Shown: positions 24,748 to 33,789 of the stretch, piece after piece | Layout: every line of letters begins with the position of its first letter | Position numbering within the stretch: position 1 is the stretch's first letter | Program-made: the position numbers and the translations under genes | Source of the DNA: CAZEDM01 sp964511075 | Lineage (GTDB): Bacteria; Zixibacteria; MSB-5A5; RBG-16-43-9 | Assembly (NCBI GenBank): GCA_964511075.1 | Contig: CAZEDM010000001.1 | Location: 186,001 to 250,000, forward strand | Direction of reading: 5' to 3' | Length of the DNA stretch: 64,000 nucleotides | Notes under the pieces: model-generated | What the model was told of the DNA's origin: nothing | What the model saw: the letters and a program-made list of their open reading frames with translations, nothing else | Database searches by the model: none

Positions 24748-26250
24748 TCAGCAAATTGGCGGTGGTCCGCCTTTGAAAAGATAATTTATCAAGTAGACTA
24801 TATCGCTAACATTTACAAATTCATCATCATTCACGTCTCCTAAACCTGTGGGATTCGGAGCAGGCCCTGATTTGAAAATATAATTAATCAAAAAGACCGG
24901 GTCCGAAACGCTTAAAGATCCGTCACTATTGGCATCTCCTGCCAGAATTATAGGGTAATACTTTATGGTCACAAAGTCGTCAGTGTTTCCAGCCACATAT
25001 ACATTCTGGGCGCTATCCACAGTCATATCAATGATGAAAGAAGGAGATCCCCTATATCTTCTCGTGCAGTGGCAGCTTCCATCTGAACTGTATTTTATGG
25101 TTACAAAATCGTTTGCACCTCCAGAATTTAAGCTATAGCCTGTCACATATATATTGTCAGAGTTATCTATTATCATATCCTTGGCATTATCACTGGAATT
25201 CCCAGTTCCGTTATATCTTTTTTCCCAGATAAATTTCCCATCCGGGGAATATTTTATCAGGACATAGTCTAGTCCGGTTCCGTCTGCATAATTCGACCCC
25301 ATTATATAGACATTTCCCCGGCTATCCACAGCTATTGCCATAGCAGAGTCCAGATAGTCACTAGTCCCATTAAATCTTCTAACCCAGGCAGTGTCACCGT
25401 TGTAACGATATTTGATGGTAAGATAATCCCATTTCGTCTGGCTGGAATAGCTGTGCCCGGTAACATAAGCATTGCCGGAATCATCCACAGCCAAGTCTAA
25501 CGGCTTGTCCATATTGCCTTCCGGGCCGTTATATCTCCTGACCCAGCCTGTGTCCCCGTTCGGATAGTATTTTACTGTGGCGTAATCATAACTAGAAGAA
25601 GAGCCTCCATAGCTAATCCCGGTTATATAAATATTGCCCGCGCTATCAAGCTCAAGATCATAGGGTACATCGTAACTCTGAGGTGGTCCATCATAGATTC
25701 TTACCCATCCAGTATCACCATTGGGATAGTATTTTATAGTACCGTAATCATAGATTCCGTTTCCTGAGCTGGCTCCAGTCACGTAGACATTGAGTGAATC
25801 ATCAACTGCTATGGATATACCACAATTATATCTATAATCTTTTCCATGGTATTTTCTAAGCCAGGCTGTATCCCCGTTGGGGTAATATTTTATAGTGGCA
25901 TATTCCTCATAAATCTCTGAATAAGAAAATCCAGTTACATAAACATTCCCAGAATCATCTATAGCCAAATCGTTAGTACCAGCCATAACATTTGTAGAAT
26001 CGCAATATCTTCTCACCCAGGCAGTATCTCCATTGGGATAATATTTCAAAGTGGCATATTCCATAGTGCTGCTGCTTTTCACACTACGTCCAGTCACATA
26101 AACATTGCCTATTCCATCTACCGCAATATCAGTAACCCAATCCGTGTAGTAAGGTCCGCTATATGTTCTCACCCAGGCGGTGTCTGTTTGAGCGAGGAGA
26201 GGTAAGGTTGAGAAGAAAATAATTGAGAAAACCAAGGTAATTTTTTTCGT
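24748..26250 (-). CDS. Secreted SBBP beta-propeller protein with dockerin pair, probable ACG start
   Basis: About 500 residues. Signal peptide, then DTAWVRTYSG, eight to nine SBBP repeats of about 52 residues (IAVDDSGNVYVTGxSxxxxxxxDYATIKYYPNGDTAWVRRYNG pattern), then a dockerin pair (GDANSDGSLSVSDPVFLINYIF, GDVNDDEFVNVSDIVYLINYLF) ending PPPIC. SBBP repeats form extracellular beta-propellers; the ligand is unknown. Paralogues at 26446, 42425, 44052 and 51627 have GGAGGATTT-ATG or similar at the start. Here GGGAGGATTT is followed by ACG (26250-26248). The next usable start (TTG, 26235) would cut the signal peptide and lie far from the ribosome binding site. I infer ACG initiation or a recent start-codon mutation. 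Confidence 0.8.
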   Translation of the reverse strand, partial: TKKITLVFSIIFFSTLPLLAQTDTAWVRTYSGPYYTDWVTDIAVDGIGNVYVTGRSVKSSSTMEYATLKYYPNGDTAWVRRYCDSTNVMAGTNDLAIDDSGNVYVTGFSYSEIYEEYATIKYYPNGDTAWLRKYHGKDYRYNCGISIAVDDSLNVYVTGASSGNGIYDYGTIKYYPNGDTGWVRIYDGPPQSYDVPYDLELDSAGNIYITGISYGGSSSSYDYATVKYYPNGDTGWVRRYNGPEGNMDKPLDLAVDDSGNAYVTGHSYSSQTKWDYLTIKYRYNGDTAWVRRFNGTSDYLDSAMAIAVDSRGNVYIMGSNYADGTGLDYVLIKYSPDGKFIWEKRYNGTGNSSDNAKDMIIDNSDNIYVTGYSLNSGGANDFVTIKYSSDGSCHCTRRYRGSPSFIIDMTVDSAQNVYVAGNTDDFVTIKYYPIILAGDANSDGSLSVSDPVFLINYIFKSGPAPNPTGLGDVNDDEFVNVSDIVYLINYLFKGGPPPIC

Positions 26251-26361
26251 AAATCCTCCCTGGTTTGACGGTTTCAGATTTCTTGGATTGATATAAGAAT
26301 ATTTATGGGTTTGTCAAGAGGTTTCTGATCGTTGGCGGGTCAGACATTCTTGTCTGATAAT

Positions 26362-26385
26362 GGAACAGACAGGAATGTCTGTTCT
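26362..26385. repeat. GGAACAGACA palindrome
   Basis: GGAACAGACAGG and AATGTCTGTTCT pair. Same family as 20091 and 61379. A related CAGACATTC/TTGTCTG copy lies just upstream at 26341. Confidence 0.6.
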
Positions 26386-26417
26386 ACCATTTGGTTAATG
26401 CACTCCGGAAAGGATTA

Positions 26418-26436
26418 GGCACGGCAACGCCGTGCC
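26418..26436. repeat. GGCACGGCAACGCCGTGCC palindrome
   Basis: GGCACGGC and GCCGTGCC pair around AAC, followed by CCTACAC. It lies ten bases past the stop of the minus-strand gene at 26446 and could terminate it. Confidence 0.65.
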
Positions 26437-26445
26437 CCTACACTC

Positions 26446-27987
26446 TTAACAGATGGGCGGTGGTCCACCTTTGAAGAGGTAGTTGATCAGAAAAACGACA
26501 TCGGAGACAGAGACCTGGCCGTCGCAGTTGCAATCGCCCGAGGAAAAGGGTTTGGGAGATTCCCCACCTTTGAAAAGGTAGCTTATCAGAAAGACGACAT
26601 CGGAGACGGAGACCTGTCCATCCTGGTTGGCATCCCCCCGATAAAAAATCTGCTGATTGTATTTTATGGTCACATAGTCATATAATGTTCCGCTTTGGTA
26701 GCTCTGACCGGTAACGAAAACATATCCGGAATCGTCCAGGGTAATGGCAGAAGGTATATCATCTCCTTCATTATGATATCTTTTTGTCCAGAGAAGGTTG
26801 CCGGAGGGGTCATATTTCAGGGTGACAAAATCCAAATCATCGTTTTTGCCTGTGCTTGAGCCGCTGATGTAGATATTGCCCAAGTCATCTAAAACCATAG
26901 CAACAGGCTCATCATCGCCATTTCCAGTTCCATTATATTTTCTTGTCCAGAGCTGATTTCCGGAAGAATCATATTTTACGGTTAGAAAATCAAAGAAAGT
27001 CAGACTATCATAACTTTTTCCGGTAACATACAGATTCCCGTAATCATCTACAGCCAAGTCCCTTGCCCAATCCTCAGAATATCCTGTGCTGCTGTATCTT
27101 CTGAGCCAGGCGGTATCTCCATCGGGGTAGTATTTCAAGGTAGCGTAGTCATAGTTGGTAAAATTATTATAGCTTGTTCCTGTAACATAGATATTTCTCG
27201 CTCCGTCTAAAGCAATGGCACAGGGATCATCTTCCGCATTTACTCCGCCGTCGTATTTTCTCACCCAAGCAGTATCTCCATCCGGATGATATTTTATGAT
27301 GGCGTAGTCGAAACTACTCTGGGTGATAAAACTAACCCCTGTGACATAGATGTTTCCTGTTACATCAACACATAAATCCCTGGGATTGTCATGACCCGTA
27401 GGCGGTCCGGTATACCTTCTGAGCCAGGCAGTATCCCCATTCGGATAATATTTTATAGTGGCAAAATCATCATAAGTGACAGTATCCCAGCTATGCCCGG
27501 TCACGATGATATTACCTGAGGAATCGATCCCCAGAGCAGTCACGGCATCGTCCTTGCCTTCGACCGGTCCCTGGTATCTTCTTACCCAGAGCGTCTCTCC
27601 ATCCTGCTGGTATTTTATAGTAAGGTAATCAAAATTGTAAATGGTTCCGGTTCCAATGCTCCAGCCGGCCACACAGATATTACCGGATTCATCCAGAGCT
27701 AAATCCACTGCTCCATCATCACTGTTTCCTGTGCCATTGTATCTTCTTACCCAGGCAGTGTCTCCATCCGGATAATATTTCAGGGTGGCGTAATCGAAAG
27801 CTGAATTATAGCTGAAACTCTGTCCAGTGACATAAGCATTTCCAGAGCTATCTAAGACTAAGGCTTTGGGATAATCGTTGTGATCTGCCGAACCATTGTA
27901 TCTACTAACCCAGACTGTATCCACTTCCTGGCATAAAAGATTTGAAGAAAAAAGAGTAAAAAGTATAATCCAGAGAAATTTTCTCAT
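26446..27987 (-). CDS. Secreted SBBP beta-propeller protein with dockerin pair
   Basis: 513 residues. Signal peptide (1-19), DTVWVSRYNG, then nine SBBP repeats of about 52 residues with DYATLKYYPDGDTAWVRRYNG and GNIYVTGxS signatures, and a dockerin pair (GDANQDGQVSVSDVVFLISYLF, GDCNCDGQVSVSDVVFLINYLF) ending PPPIC. The NCDG loop cysteine could pair with the terminal cysteine. It is the closest complete relative of the neighbour at 24748. Predicted location is extracellular or outer surface, function unknown. Confidence 0.87.
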   Translation of the reverse strand: MRKFLWIILFTLFSSNLLCQEVDTVWVSRYNGSADHNDYPKALVLDSSGNAYVTGQSFSYNSAFDYATLKYYPDGDTAWVRRYNGTGNSDDGAVDLALDESGNICVAGWSIGTGTIYNFDYLTIKYQQDGETLWVRRYQGPVEGKDDAVTALGIDSSGNIIVTGHSWDTVTYDDFATIKYYPNGDTAWLRRYTGPPTGHDNPRDLCVDVTGNIYVTGVSFITQSSFDYAIIKYHPDGDTAWVRKYDGGVNAEDDPCAIALDGARNIYVTGTSYNNFTNYDYATLKYYPDGDTAWLRRYSSTGYSEDWARDLAVDDYGNLYVTGKSYDSLTFFDFLTVKYDSSGNQLWTRKYNGTGNGDDEPVAMVLDDLGNIYISGSSTGKNDDLDFVTLKYDPSGNLLWTKRYHNEGDDIPSAITLDDSGYVFVTGQSYQSGTLYDYVTIKYNQQIFYRGDANQDGQVSVSDVVFLISYLFKGGESPKPFSSGDCNCDGQVSVSDVVFLINYLFKGGPPPIC

Positions 27988-28433
27988 AAGTTCATCCTGT
28001 TGCTTCTAATCTTAATACGCTTTATTTGTTTTTTCGACAGGAAAGTAAAAGTTCAAAAGCTCAAAAATTCAAAGATTGAAAGAAAACCTTACCCTATCCC
28101 ACTCCAATTTAGGAAAAGAAAAAAGGAAGAAGGGAAATGACCTCACCCTTACCCTCTCCTAAAAGGAGAGGGGATAAACTGTAGGGACAGAACATTGTTC
28201 TGTCCCTACAGTTCTTTTCAATGTGGACAGATTACTTCCACCTACGGAGTCGCAATGGCGAGAAAGATCTTTAGAGCAAACACATAGGTTCGCTTATACA
28301 ATGCATTAACACGGTTAATGCACTCCATAAAAAGGCAAAATCACTATCGGTTTTGCAGTGAAAAGGAAAGGAAGATAAAATAAAAAGGCTAAGGTCTAAA
28401 GGCTTAAAAGCCTCAAGCAAAAGATCATAAATT
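27988..28433. other. Intergenic region between divergent genes, with palindromes
   Basis: Contains a TTCAAAAGCTCAAAAATTCAAAG tract (28048-28075), CTCACCC...CTCTCCTAAAAGGAGAG (28141-28172), the GGGACAGAAC palindrome (28181-28210), and a GCAATGG-type half element (28225-28258). No gene is seen. Confidence 0.55.
28181..28210. repeat. GTAGGGACAGAACATTGTTCTGTCCCTAC palindrome
   Basis: The arms TGTAGGGACAGAAC/GTTCTGTCCCTACA are fully complementary around four bases. Same family as 24093 and 37086. Confidence 0.85.
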
Positions 28434-29270
28434 ATGAGTTTTACTAATATCTCCTTGGTCAAAAAGCACATCTCAGAACACTGTTTAGGTGTTTTCGAGA
28501 TGGAGAACCATCCGGTTCATCTTACAGGTAGTTCTCCGGCTAAGCTGCCGGATTCCAATATTCAGGTTGACTCGGAAAAAGTTAAAGGAAAGGAGATCTC
28601 ATCTCCGGTGCAGGAGGGTATTTCTTTTACCTCTGGAGATACGATTCAACTTTTACATTCAGAATTGATTCTGGATACAGTGGTGGTTGCCTCGGATTCT
28701 TCCTTAGGCCAGGTTTATGTGGAGAACTCGGATTACTCGATGGATTACGTTAATGGAAAGGTTACGAGAATTTCGTCCGGTTCAATTCCAGAAGGCTCCT
28801 CTGTGGTTATCTATTACCTCCATTACAGGATCTATCAAAGAGATGCTGATTACCAGATCGATTATCAGAAGGGGGAGCTTTCCCGGCTTGCCTCAGGCGA
28901 GATCGAGGAAGGTCAGTGGGTGCTTCTGGATTATAAGGTGGAATATGGATTTCTGAACGATGATACTATTGCTCAGGCAATAAAAGAAGCAGATGAAAGA
29001 GTTCAAAAATTCATCGATTCTTCATTCTGTGAATCTGAAGATCAGGGACTGGTTACCGCTGAGACCTATCTGGCAATATCCATCCTGTGCAACATCAAGG
29101 CAGTCGAGGCGCTGAACTTGAGTCTTTCTCCCTATAATGCGCAGCTTGTCTCCAAATCCTGGAATATGATGGCAGAGGCTTATCTAAAACAAGCATATCT
29201 GATTTTAAGTGATTTCGCTAAATCAGGTTCTACTCTTTTTTCTCCAAGGTCGGTGAGGAGTGAAAGATGA
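28434..29270 (+). CDS. Putative phage head-tail connector/adaptor-like protein
   Basis: 278 residues, no signal peptide. Residues 60-175 contain two similar beta units (DYSMDYVNGKVTRISSGSIPEGSSVVIYY and DYQIDYQKGELSRLASGEIEEGQWVLLDY), a pattern seen in phage structural proteins. Residues 180-270 are helical (DDTIAQAIKEADERVQKFID, TYLAISILCNIKAVEAL, MMAEAYLKQAYLILSDFA), like the helical bundle of head-tail connector subunits (gp6/gp15 type). The next small gene overlaps its end by 11 bases. I assign a virion role from position and shape, not from a clear family match. Confidence 0.5.
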   Translation: MSFTNISLVKKHISEHCLGVFEMENHPVHLTGSSPAKLPDSNIQVDSEKVKGKEISSPVQEGISFTSGDTIQLLHSELILDTVVVASDSSLGQVYVENSDYSMDYVNGKVTRISSGSIPEGSSVVIYYLHYRIYQRDADYQIDYQKGELSRLASGEIEEGQWVLLDYKVEYGFLNDDTIAQAIKEADERVQKFIDSSFCESEDQGLVTAETYLAISILCNIKAVEALNLSLSPYNAQLVSKSWNMMAEAYLKQAYLILSDFAKSGSTLFSPRSVRSER

Positions 29271-29661
29271 AGGGCATAGTTTCAAAGGAAAAATGAACAT
29301 CACCTTAGATTATCTGCGCGGCAGGAGGATCTGGCTGGTAAGGAATTTTAGTGTTTGGGGCAAATACTCAGTCTTTGAGGTTCTTTTTGTTAATACGGAA
29401 CTGGCTGGGGGTTACAAAAGGATTGTTTTCAATCGAGATGATTTAGGGGAGGAAGCTCAGGTGGTTGAGTTCAGTTCACTTTTTGATTATAAAGGAAACC
29501 AGGTTCCATCTGAGATAAAATCCCCTAAAGTCTTAGTCTTGCTAAAGAATGAGATCTTCTGTCTGGTGATGGAAGAGTCTAATTACGGATTTAGGATTGC
29601 CAGGGTAGGTAGCTCAACCGAGAATGGCCTGGTTGATCTTTTGATAATTGAACTGGGATGA
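29260..29661 (+). CDS. Hypothetical protein in the phage module
   Basis: A 133-residue, mostly beta protein (ITLDYLRGRRIWLVRNFSVWGKYSVFEVLFVN, KVLVLLKNEIFCLVMEES) with no signal or membrane segment. I do not recognise a family. The GTG start at 29260 overlaps the previous gene; an ATG at 29293 preceded by AAAGG is the alternative and would leave 122 residues. The tight packing with neighbours suggests co-transcription as a small virion or assembly protein. Confidence 0.5.
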   Translation: MKDEGHSFKGKMNITLDYLRGRRIWLVRNFSVWGKYSVFEVLFVNTELAGGYKRIVFNRDDLGEEAQVVEFSSLFDYKGNQVPSEIKSPKVLVLLKNEIFCLVMEESNYGFRIARVGSSTENGLVDLLIIELG

Positions 29662-29709
29662 TAAAAAAATTCTAAGATTTAAGAGCTTAAAGGCTAAGAT
29701 AAAACAAAG

Positions 29710-29976
29710 ATGAAAAATAGTATAGACAGAAAAACAAAAAAGAATAATCAGATTTTAACTGGATCGTTAAATCAGAGTGAAGAGAAGTTCTTGGAAGAGT
29801 TTATCCAGCATGTTTTAAAAAAACTCAGGTCTGGAAAATATCAGGTGAAAATGGCGGATGCGATTAAGGCCATTGAGCTAAGAGAGAAAATCAGATCAAG
29901 GGGGAAGAAAAACAAAGAAAATATCTTCTGGGAATTGATAGACCAGATAAGAAAGGAGGAACTGTCAAAGGGATGA
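29710..29976 (+). CDS. Small basic helical protein in the phage module
   Basis: An 88-residue, lysine-rich, helical protein. The middle reads LEEFIQHVLKKLRSGKYQVKMADAIKAIELREKI. Its size, charge and DAIKAIELREK helix resemble DNA-binding small phage proteins, and it could be a small-terminase-like or regulatory protein. This is only a guess. Its stop codon overlaps an ATG of the next frame (ATGA at 29973), though the true start of the next gene is probably further on. Confidence 0.45.
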   Translation: MKNSIDRKTKKNNQILTGSLNQSEEKFLEEFIQHVLKKLRSGKYQVKMADAIKAIELREKIRSRGKKNKENIFWELIDQIRKEELSKG

Positions 29977-30044
29977 GAAGAAATAGACAGCACAAAGTAT
30001 TTAGTAGCGAAAAGCGAGTAGAAAGGGAAGAGAAACGAGCAACA

Positions 30045-32033
30045 ATGGCAAGAATTATTTTAGTCTCATTCTTTTCCCTGGCTGCTTTTTGCTCGTCCTA
30101 CCCACCTGTTTTGGCTGAGATAAATAATACCCTAGCCTACTCAGTTTCTCACACCTCATCCAGTAACGCCAATGACTTAAGAGAAATTGGTACAGCAACA
30201 ATTGCTCAGACAGTTTTAGCTACTACTGATGAGACCTGGTATGGGATAGTGGTTTATCTTGACAGGCAAGGATTATCTTCTTCAACAGATTCAGTCAGGC
30301 TGAGATTCAGACAGAATCCCGGAATCGATGAGTGCATGACACCAGATACTGGTGGAGCCGCATCAATAAAAAGGGATGTCTATGTAAAAATAACAGATAT
30401 CCCGGATGGTGATCCGGCCAGAAATACCCTGCCTCCGGATTCAGTTGCACGGGGTTATGCTATCTGGTTTATCTTTAACTCACCAGTTAACGTGGCTGAA
30501 TTAACCTGTTACAACTTTTTTTTAAACGCACCCCGGCCTGATGCCAGTAATCGCATTAACTGGTTTTATGGAACTAATGGCTACGCTGATGGTTCAGCCT
30601 ATTATGCTACGACCAGTGAGGAAAGCTGGACTAATTACAACTCGGATATGGATTTCAGGATTATAAAGGACCCTTATGCCTTGATAGCTATAAGAAGACT
30701 GCCTTTCAATACCAAAGGAGCTATAACTATCAACGGTGACGTGGATGGCTCATCTCAGGTTTATCTGGATTCACTTCATCGGTGGTTGAATACCAGTCAG
30801 AATGTTGGTGGATCTTGGGGAAGCGGGCTGAATGGCAAAATCGCTACTTCTTTCTGGTTTGGAAGGGATGATACTTACGGAGATTCCTTGGGGACTTTTA
30901 GCTCGCCTATTCCATTTTATTTCCACGATAAGGACACTGTTTCAGCTTATTACCAAGATTCGGTAGATAACTATATCGGCCGTGGATGGTATGATTTCCA
31001 GCATTGTTATATTGACTGCGGCTGGGATGGTGCCGCAACAGACTGTGTGGACTCCTCGGATGTTATAAAGTATCTCAACTACATGCTTACCCGGTCAGAA
31101 TTTGATAAGATTTGCAAAGGTGGAATTTGGGTAAATCACGGCTCTCAGCTTATCAACTTTGGCAATGCAGGTGAGACTGCAAGACTTGGTGATTCATCGG
31201 GAACGGCTTATTATCATGCGAACAAAAGCCTGGCTTCAGGCAGGCATAAATTTGTTCATCTTGGAGATCTGGTTGACCCGGGTACCTCTTCTTCCCAGTA
31301 TTTGGATTATACTAATTATCAACCCTTGTTGGATTCACTCAATTTAAGCGCCCTACCCTTCTCCACCAAAACCCTCAGGGATAATACCAAGACCTATCTT
31401 TATAAACGAATAGGAAGATCTGCAGCTGCAATACCTGATTCGATTTATAAATTTTTCAACCTGAATGTAGCAAAGCAGTGTGCAGACTCTAACTGGATTT
31501 CTGTGCATTATAATCATCTGGGCGTAAGTAATGGTTTAAACTCCACCTGTAAAGACTCAATCCGGGCGGTGCACGACTCGTCATCTGTCTGGAATCTGTG
31601 GATTCCCTCAACCAAAGCACTTTTTAATCAACAGGCAGCATCTGCTTTTTCCCAGATAATGGTGGATAGGCCTTCTGGCTCAAAACGGAGAGTTAACATT
31701 ATTTCTATGCACGATTGGTCATGGGGCCCAAGGGTACCAGCTAAAGAAGAGCTTTACTATTTGACTTTTATTGCCTTTGCTCCAGAGAGTTTGATTGTAA
31801 CTCTGAATTCTTCTGAAACTCTAACCTGTTCCACAATGACCAGCCAGCAGGATGTTGCCACGAATTATAACGATGTAGCTGCCAGTTCAAGGGCAAATCG
31901 GGCTATGTCCTGGGTCGGGATGTATAACCGTACTGCAGGCAGATTAATAGTGATTCCATCTGCAGAGGCTGTACCCCCAGAAGGTGTAAGGAAAAGACTG
32001 CCGGTAATAGAGCAGCTTTTATCAAAGAAGTGA
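30045..32033 (+). CDS. Large exported protein of unknown function in the phage module
   Basis: About 662 residues from the ATG at 30045. The frame is open from 29973, but that leader is an AAAAGCGAG-type low-complexity tract and the signal peptide (MARIILVSFFSLAAFCSS) starts at 30045. A beta-rich domain comes first (about 30-200), then RLPFNTKGAITINGDVDG, RGWYDFQHCYIDCGWDGA, GGIWVNHGSQLINFG, SGRHKFVHLGDLVDPG, NWISVHYNHLGVSN and RRVNIISMHDWSWG. The repeated DGD/WVNHG/HLGD/HYNH motifs look like a TIM-barrel hydrolase or polysaccharide deacetylase-like fold with metal-binding histidines, but I cannot name the family. A signal peptide is unusual for a virion protein. Confidence 0.5.
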   Translation: MARIILVSFFSLAAFCSSYPPVLAEINNTLAYSVSHTSSSNANDLREIGTATIAQTVLATTDETWYGIVVYLDRQGLSSSTDSVRLRFRQNPGIDECMTPDTGGAASIKRDVYVKITDIPDGDPARNTLPPDSVARGYAIWFIFNSPVNVAELTCYNFFLNAPRPDASNRINWFYGTNGYADGSAYYATTSEESWTNYNSDMDFRIIKDPYALIAIRRLPFNTKGAITINGDVDGSSQVYLDSLHRWLNTSQNVGGSWGSGLNGKIATSFWFGRDDTYGDSLGTFSSPIPFYFHDKDTVSAYYQDSVDNYIGRGWYDFQHCYIDCGWDGAATDCVDSSDVIKYLNYMLTRSEFDKICKGGIWVNHGSQLINFGNAGETARLGDSSGTAYYHANKSLASGRHKFVHLGDLVDPGTSSSQYLDYTNYQPLLDSLNLSALPFSTKTLRDNTKTYLYKRIGRSAAAIPDSIYKFFNLNVAKQCADSNWISVHYNHLGVSNGLNSTCKDSIRAVHDSSSVWNLWIPSTKALFNQQAASAFSQIMVDRPSGSKRRVNIISMHDWSWGPRVPAKEELYYLTFIAFAPESLIVTLNSSETLTCSTMTSQQDVATNYNDVAASSRANRAMSWVGMYNRTAGRLIVIPSAEAVPPEGVRKRLPVIEQLLSKK

Positions 32034-32073
32034 TGAATATTCAGCAACCAGCAAATATAGAGGAAAAGAAAAG

Positions 32074-33624
32074 ATGAAAGGAAGTAGTGAGGGAGGAGTA
32101 GTGAGGAACGAGAAGAAAGTAGCAGGATATAAGAAGCGAGCATCGAGAGCAGGAATTATTTGGTCATTGTTCTTTTTCCTATATGCTTTATACTCACTCC
32201 TTATTCCTGTTTATGCCTATTATGGCAAATTCTACGACGGAGCAGACTCACGCGATTCAGTCTGGATGAACATTTCCACTTTTGACACGCTGGGTTTCAG
32301 GTCAAATGCTGATTCTGTCTGGTTCTATAGATTTTACAGAACAGCTGTAATCGATTCAACCATCCTTATCGGTGCAGGAACGAGAATCGGATATTACCTG
32401 ACAGGGAAAAGGGCTTTTGACGGGACAAATTATGGAGAATATAACGTTCTGGTCAGGTGGAAAATCCAGGGGAAATATTTTGTCAGGAATGAAAGCTATA
32501 CAGTTTTCCCTGATTCGGTAACCGGAATCGGAAGGATTCAGACCAATCAGGATAAGAGTGATTATCAACTTGCAAGCGGACAGGTGGTGGCAAGGGCGGA
32601 TTCGGTTACTGGTGTAGGAAGGGTTTCAATCAATCTGGATAAAACTAATTACCAGTTAGCATCTGGACAGGTTGTTGCCAGAGCAGATTCAGTTACCGGG
32701 GTGGGTCGAATATCGACTAACTTAGATAAAGCCGATTATAGACTTTCTTCTCAGGGACAGGCAGATATCTGGGTTCACGATACCACTGGAGAAAATTCAG
32801 GCTGGGCCGGATTTTTCAAGGGAAGATTAGATGCTAACATCACCTCAAGATTTGCTCCTGGAGATTCAGGTATAACAGCCAGAGCAACCTGGGATGATGA
32901 TTTAATTGCTCAGGCAAATCGAAGAATAAGATACGTTGATAGTCTGGGCGAAGATGTAACAGGTTCAGAAGCAACTAGCCCGGATACAATAGCCAATCAT
33001 GTGTGGAGTTGGTATACCAGGACTTTAACCTCTGGGGCGGGGAGCGGGTCGAATCAGGTTACCATCTATACCTTGCAGTCTTCTGATTCAATCCCTGTTT
33101 CTGCGGTGCAGGTTCAAGTGTTAAATCAAAATCAGTCCGCTACTGAAGGTTTGCTTACCTCCGATGCTTTAGGACAATCGATATTTGCTCTGAATGGTGG
33201 TATTTATAAAATCAGAATGTTCAAACCAGGGTGGCAGTTTACAGTACCAGAAAGCATAATAGTTTCTGGTAACACCGCTGACACTTTCTATTCTGAGATC
33301 TTTGATCCAGGCACTCCTCTAACTCCGGAGCTCTGCCGGGTTTATGGATGGGTTCAGGATTTAAAGGGTCAGCCTTTAGCAGGGGCGACGATTGAGGCTA
33401 AAGTCTCCAATGCTCCCTTAAAGTTTCAATCTGTCTTGATCAGCCCTTATTACAAGACTACAAATACGGATAGCGATGGCTACTGGTATCTGGATCTATA
33501 CCCGAATTCAAGACTTTCTCCCCCAAATACCCAGTATGATTTTACCATTTATATTCCCTATGGCACTATACTCAGATTAAAAACTACCGTTCCAGAACAA
33601 TTGAGCTGGGAGTTGGTATGGTAA
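32074..33624 (+). CDS. Exported fibre-like protein with 29-residue repeats and carboxypeptidase-regulatory-like domain
   Basis: 516 residues. The N-terminus has a basic stretch and a hydrophobic segment (GIIWSLFFFLYALYSLLIP, about 28-47), so it is exported or anchored. Residues 145-230 hold two and a half near-identical 29-residue repeats (LDKTNYQLASGQVVARADSVTGVGRVS pattern), a fibre-shaft style. Residues 320-420 and 425-516 look like two Ig/CarboxypepD-reg-like domains (ALNGGIYKIRMFKPGWQF; YGWVQDLKGQPLAGATIEAKV). It sits 40 bases after the gene at 30045 and before the lysin. It could be a tail fibre or a surface appendage; the export signal argues for the surface. Confidence 0.5.
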   Translation: MKGSSEGGVVRNEKKVAGYKKRASRAGIIWSLFFFLYALYSLLIPVYAYYGKFYDGADSRDSVWMNISTFDTLGFRSNADSVWFYRFYRTAVIDSTILIGAGTRIGYYLTGKRAFDGTNYGEYNVLVRWKIQGKYFVRNESYTVFPDSVTGIGRIQTNQDKSDYQLASGQVVARADSVTGVGRVSINLDKTNYQLASGQVVARADSVTGVGRISTNLDKADYRLSSQGQADIWVHDTTGENSGWAGFFKGRLDANITSRFAPGDSGITARATWDDDLIAQANRRIRYVDSLGEDVTGSEATSPDTIANHVWSWYTRTLTSGAGSGSNQVTIYTLQSSDSIPVSAVQVQVLNQNQSATEGLLTSDALGQSIFALNGGIYKIRMFKPGWQFTVPESIIVSGNTADTFYSEIFDPGTPLTPELCRVYGWVQDLKGQPLAGATIEAKVSNAPLKFQSVLISPYYKTTNTDSDGYWYLDLYPNSRLSPPNTQYDFTIYIPYGTILRLKTTVPEQLSWELVW

Positions 33625-33789
33625 AAAGTGATCAGTGGTTAGATAAAATCACTTCGATACTGAATATGAAGGTATACAGAATATTCACTTCAGAGATATG
33701 GAGAAAAATACCTGCGTCTTCTCGAATGATGAATGAAGATCGTCTTCATCAGAGTTAGAGGTTACAAAAATGTATGGAGGTTCAAGATA

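Noticed and set aside
29973..30044. N-terminal extension of the exported protein at 30045
   Set aside because: The 24 extra codons come from a low-complexity AAAAGCGAG tract and would place a charged stretch before the signal peptide.
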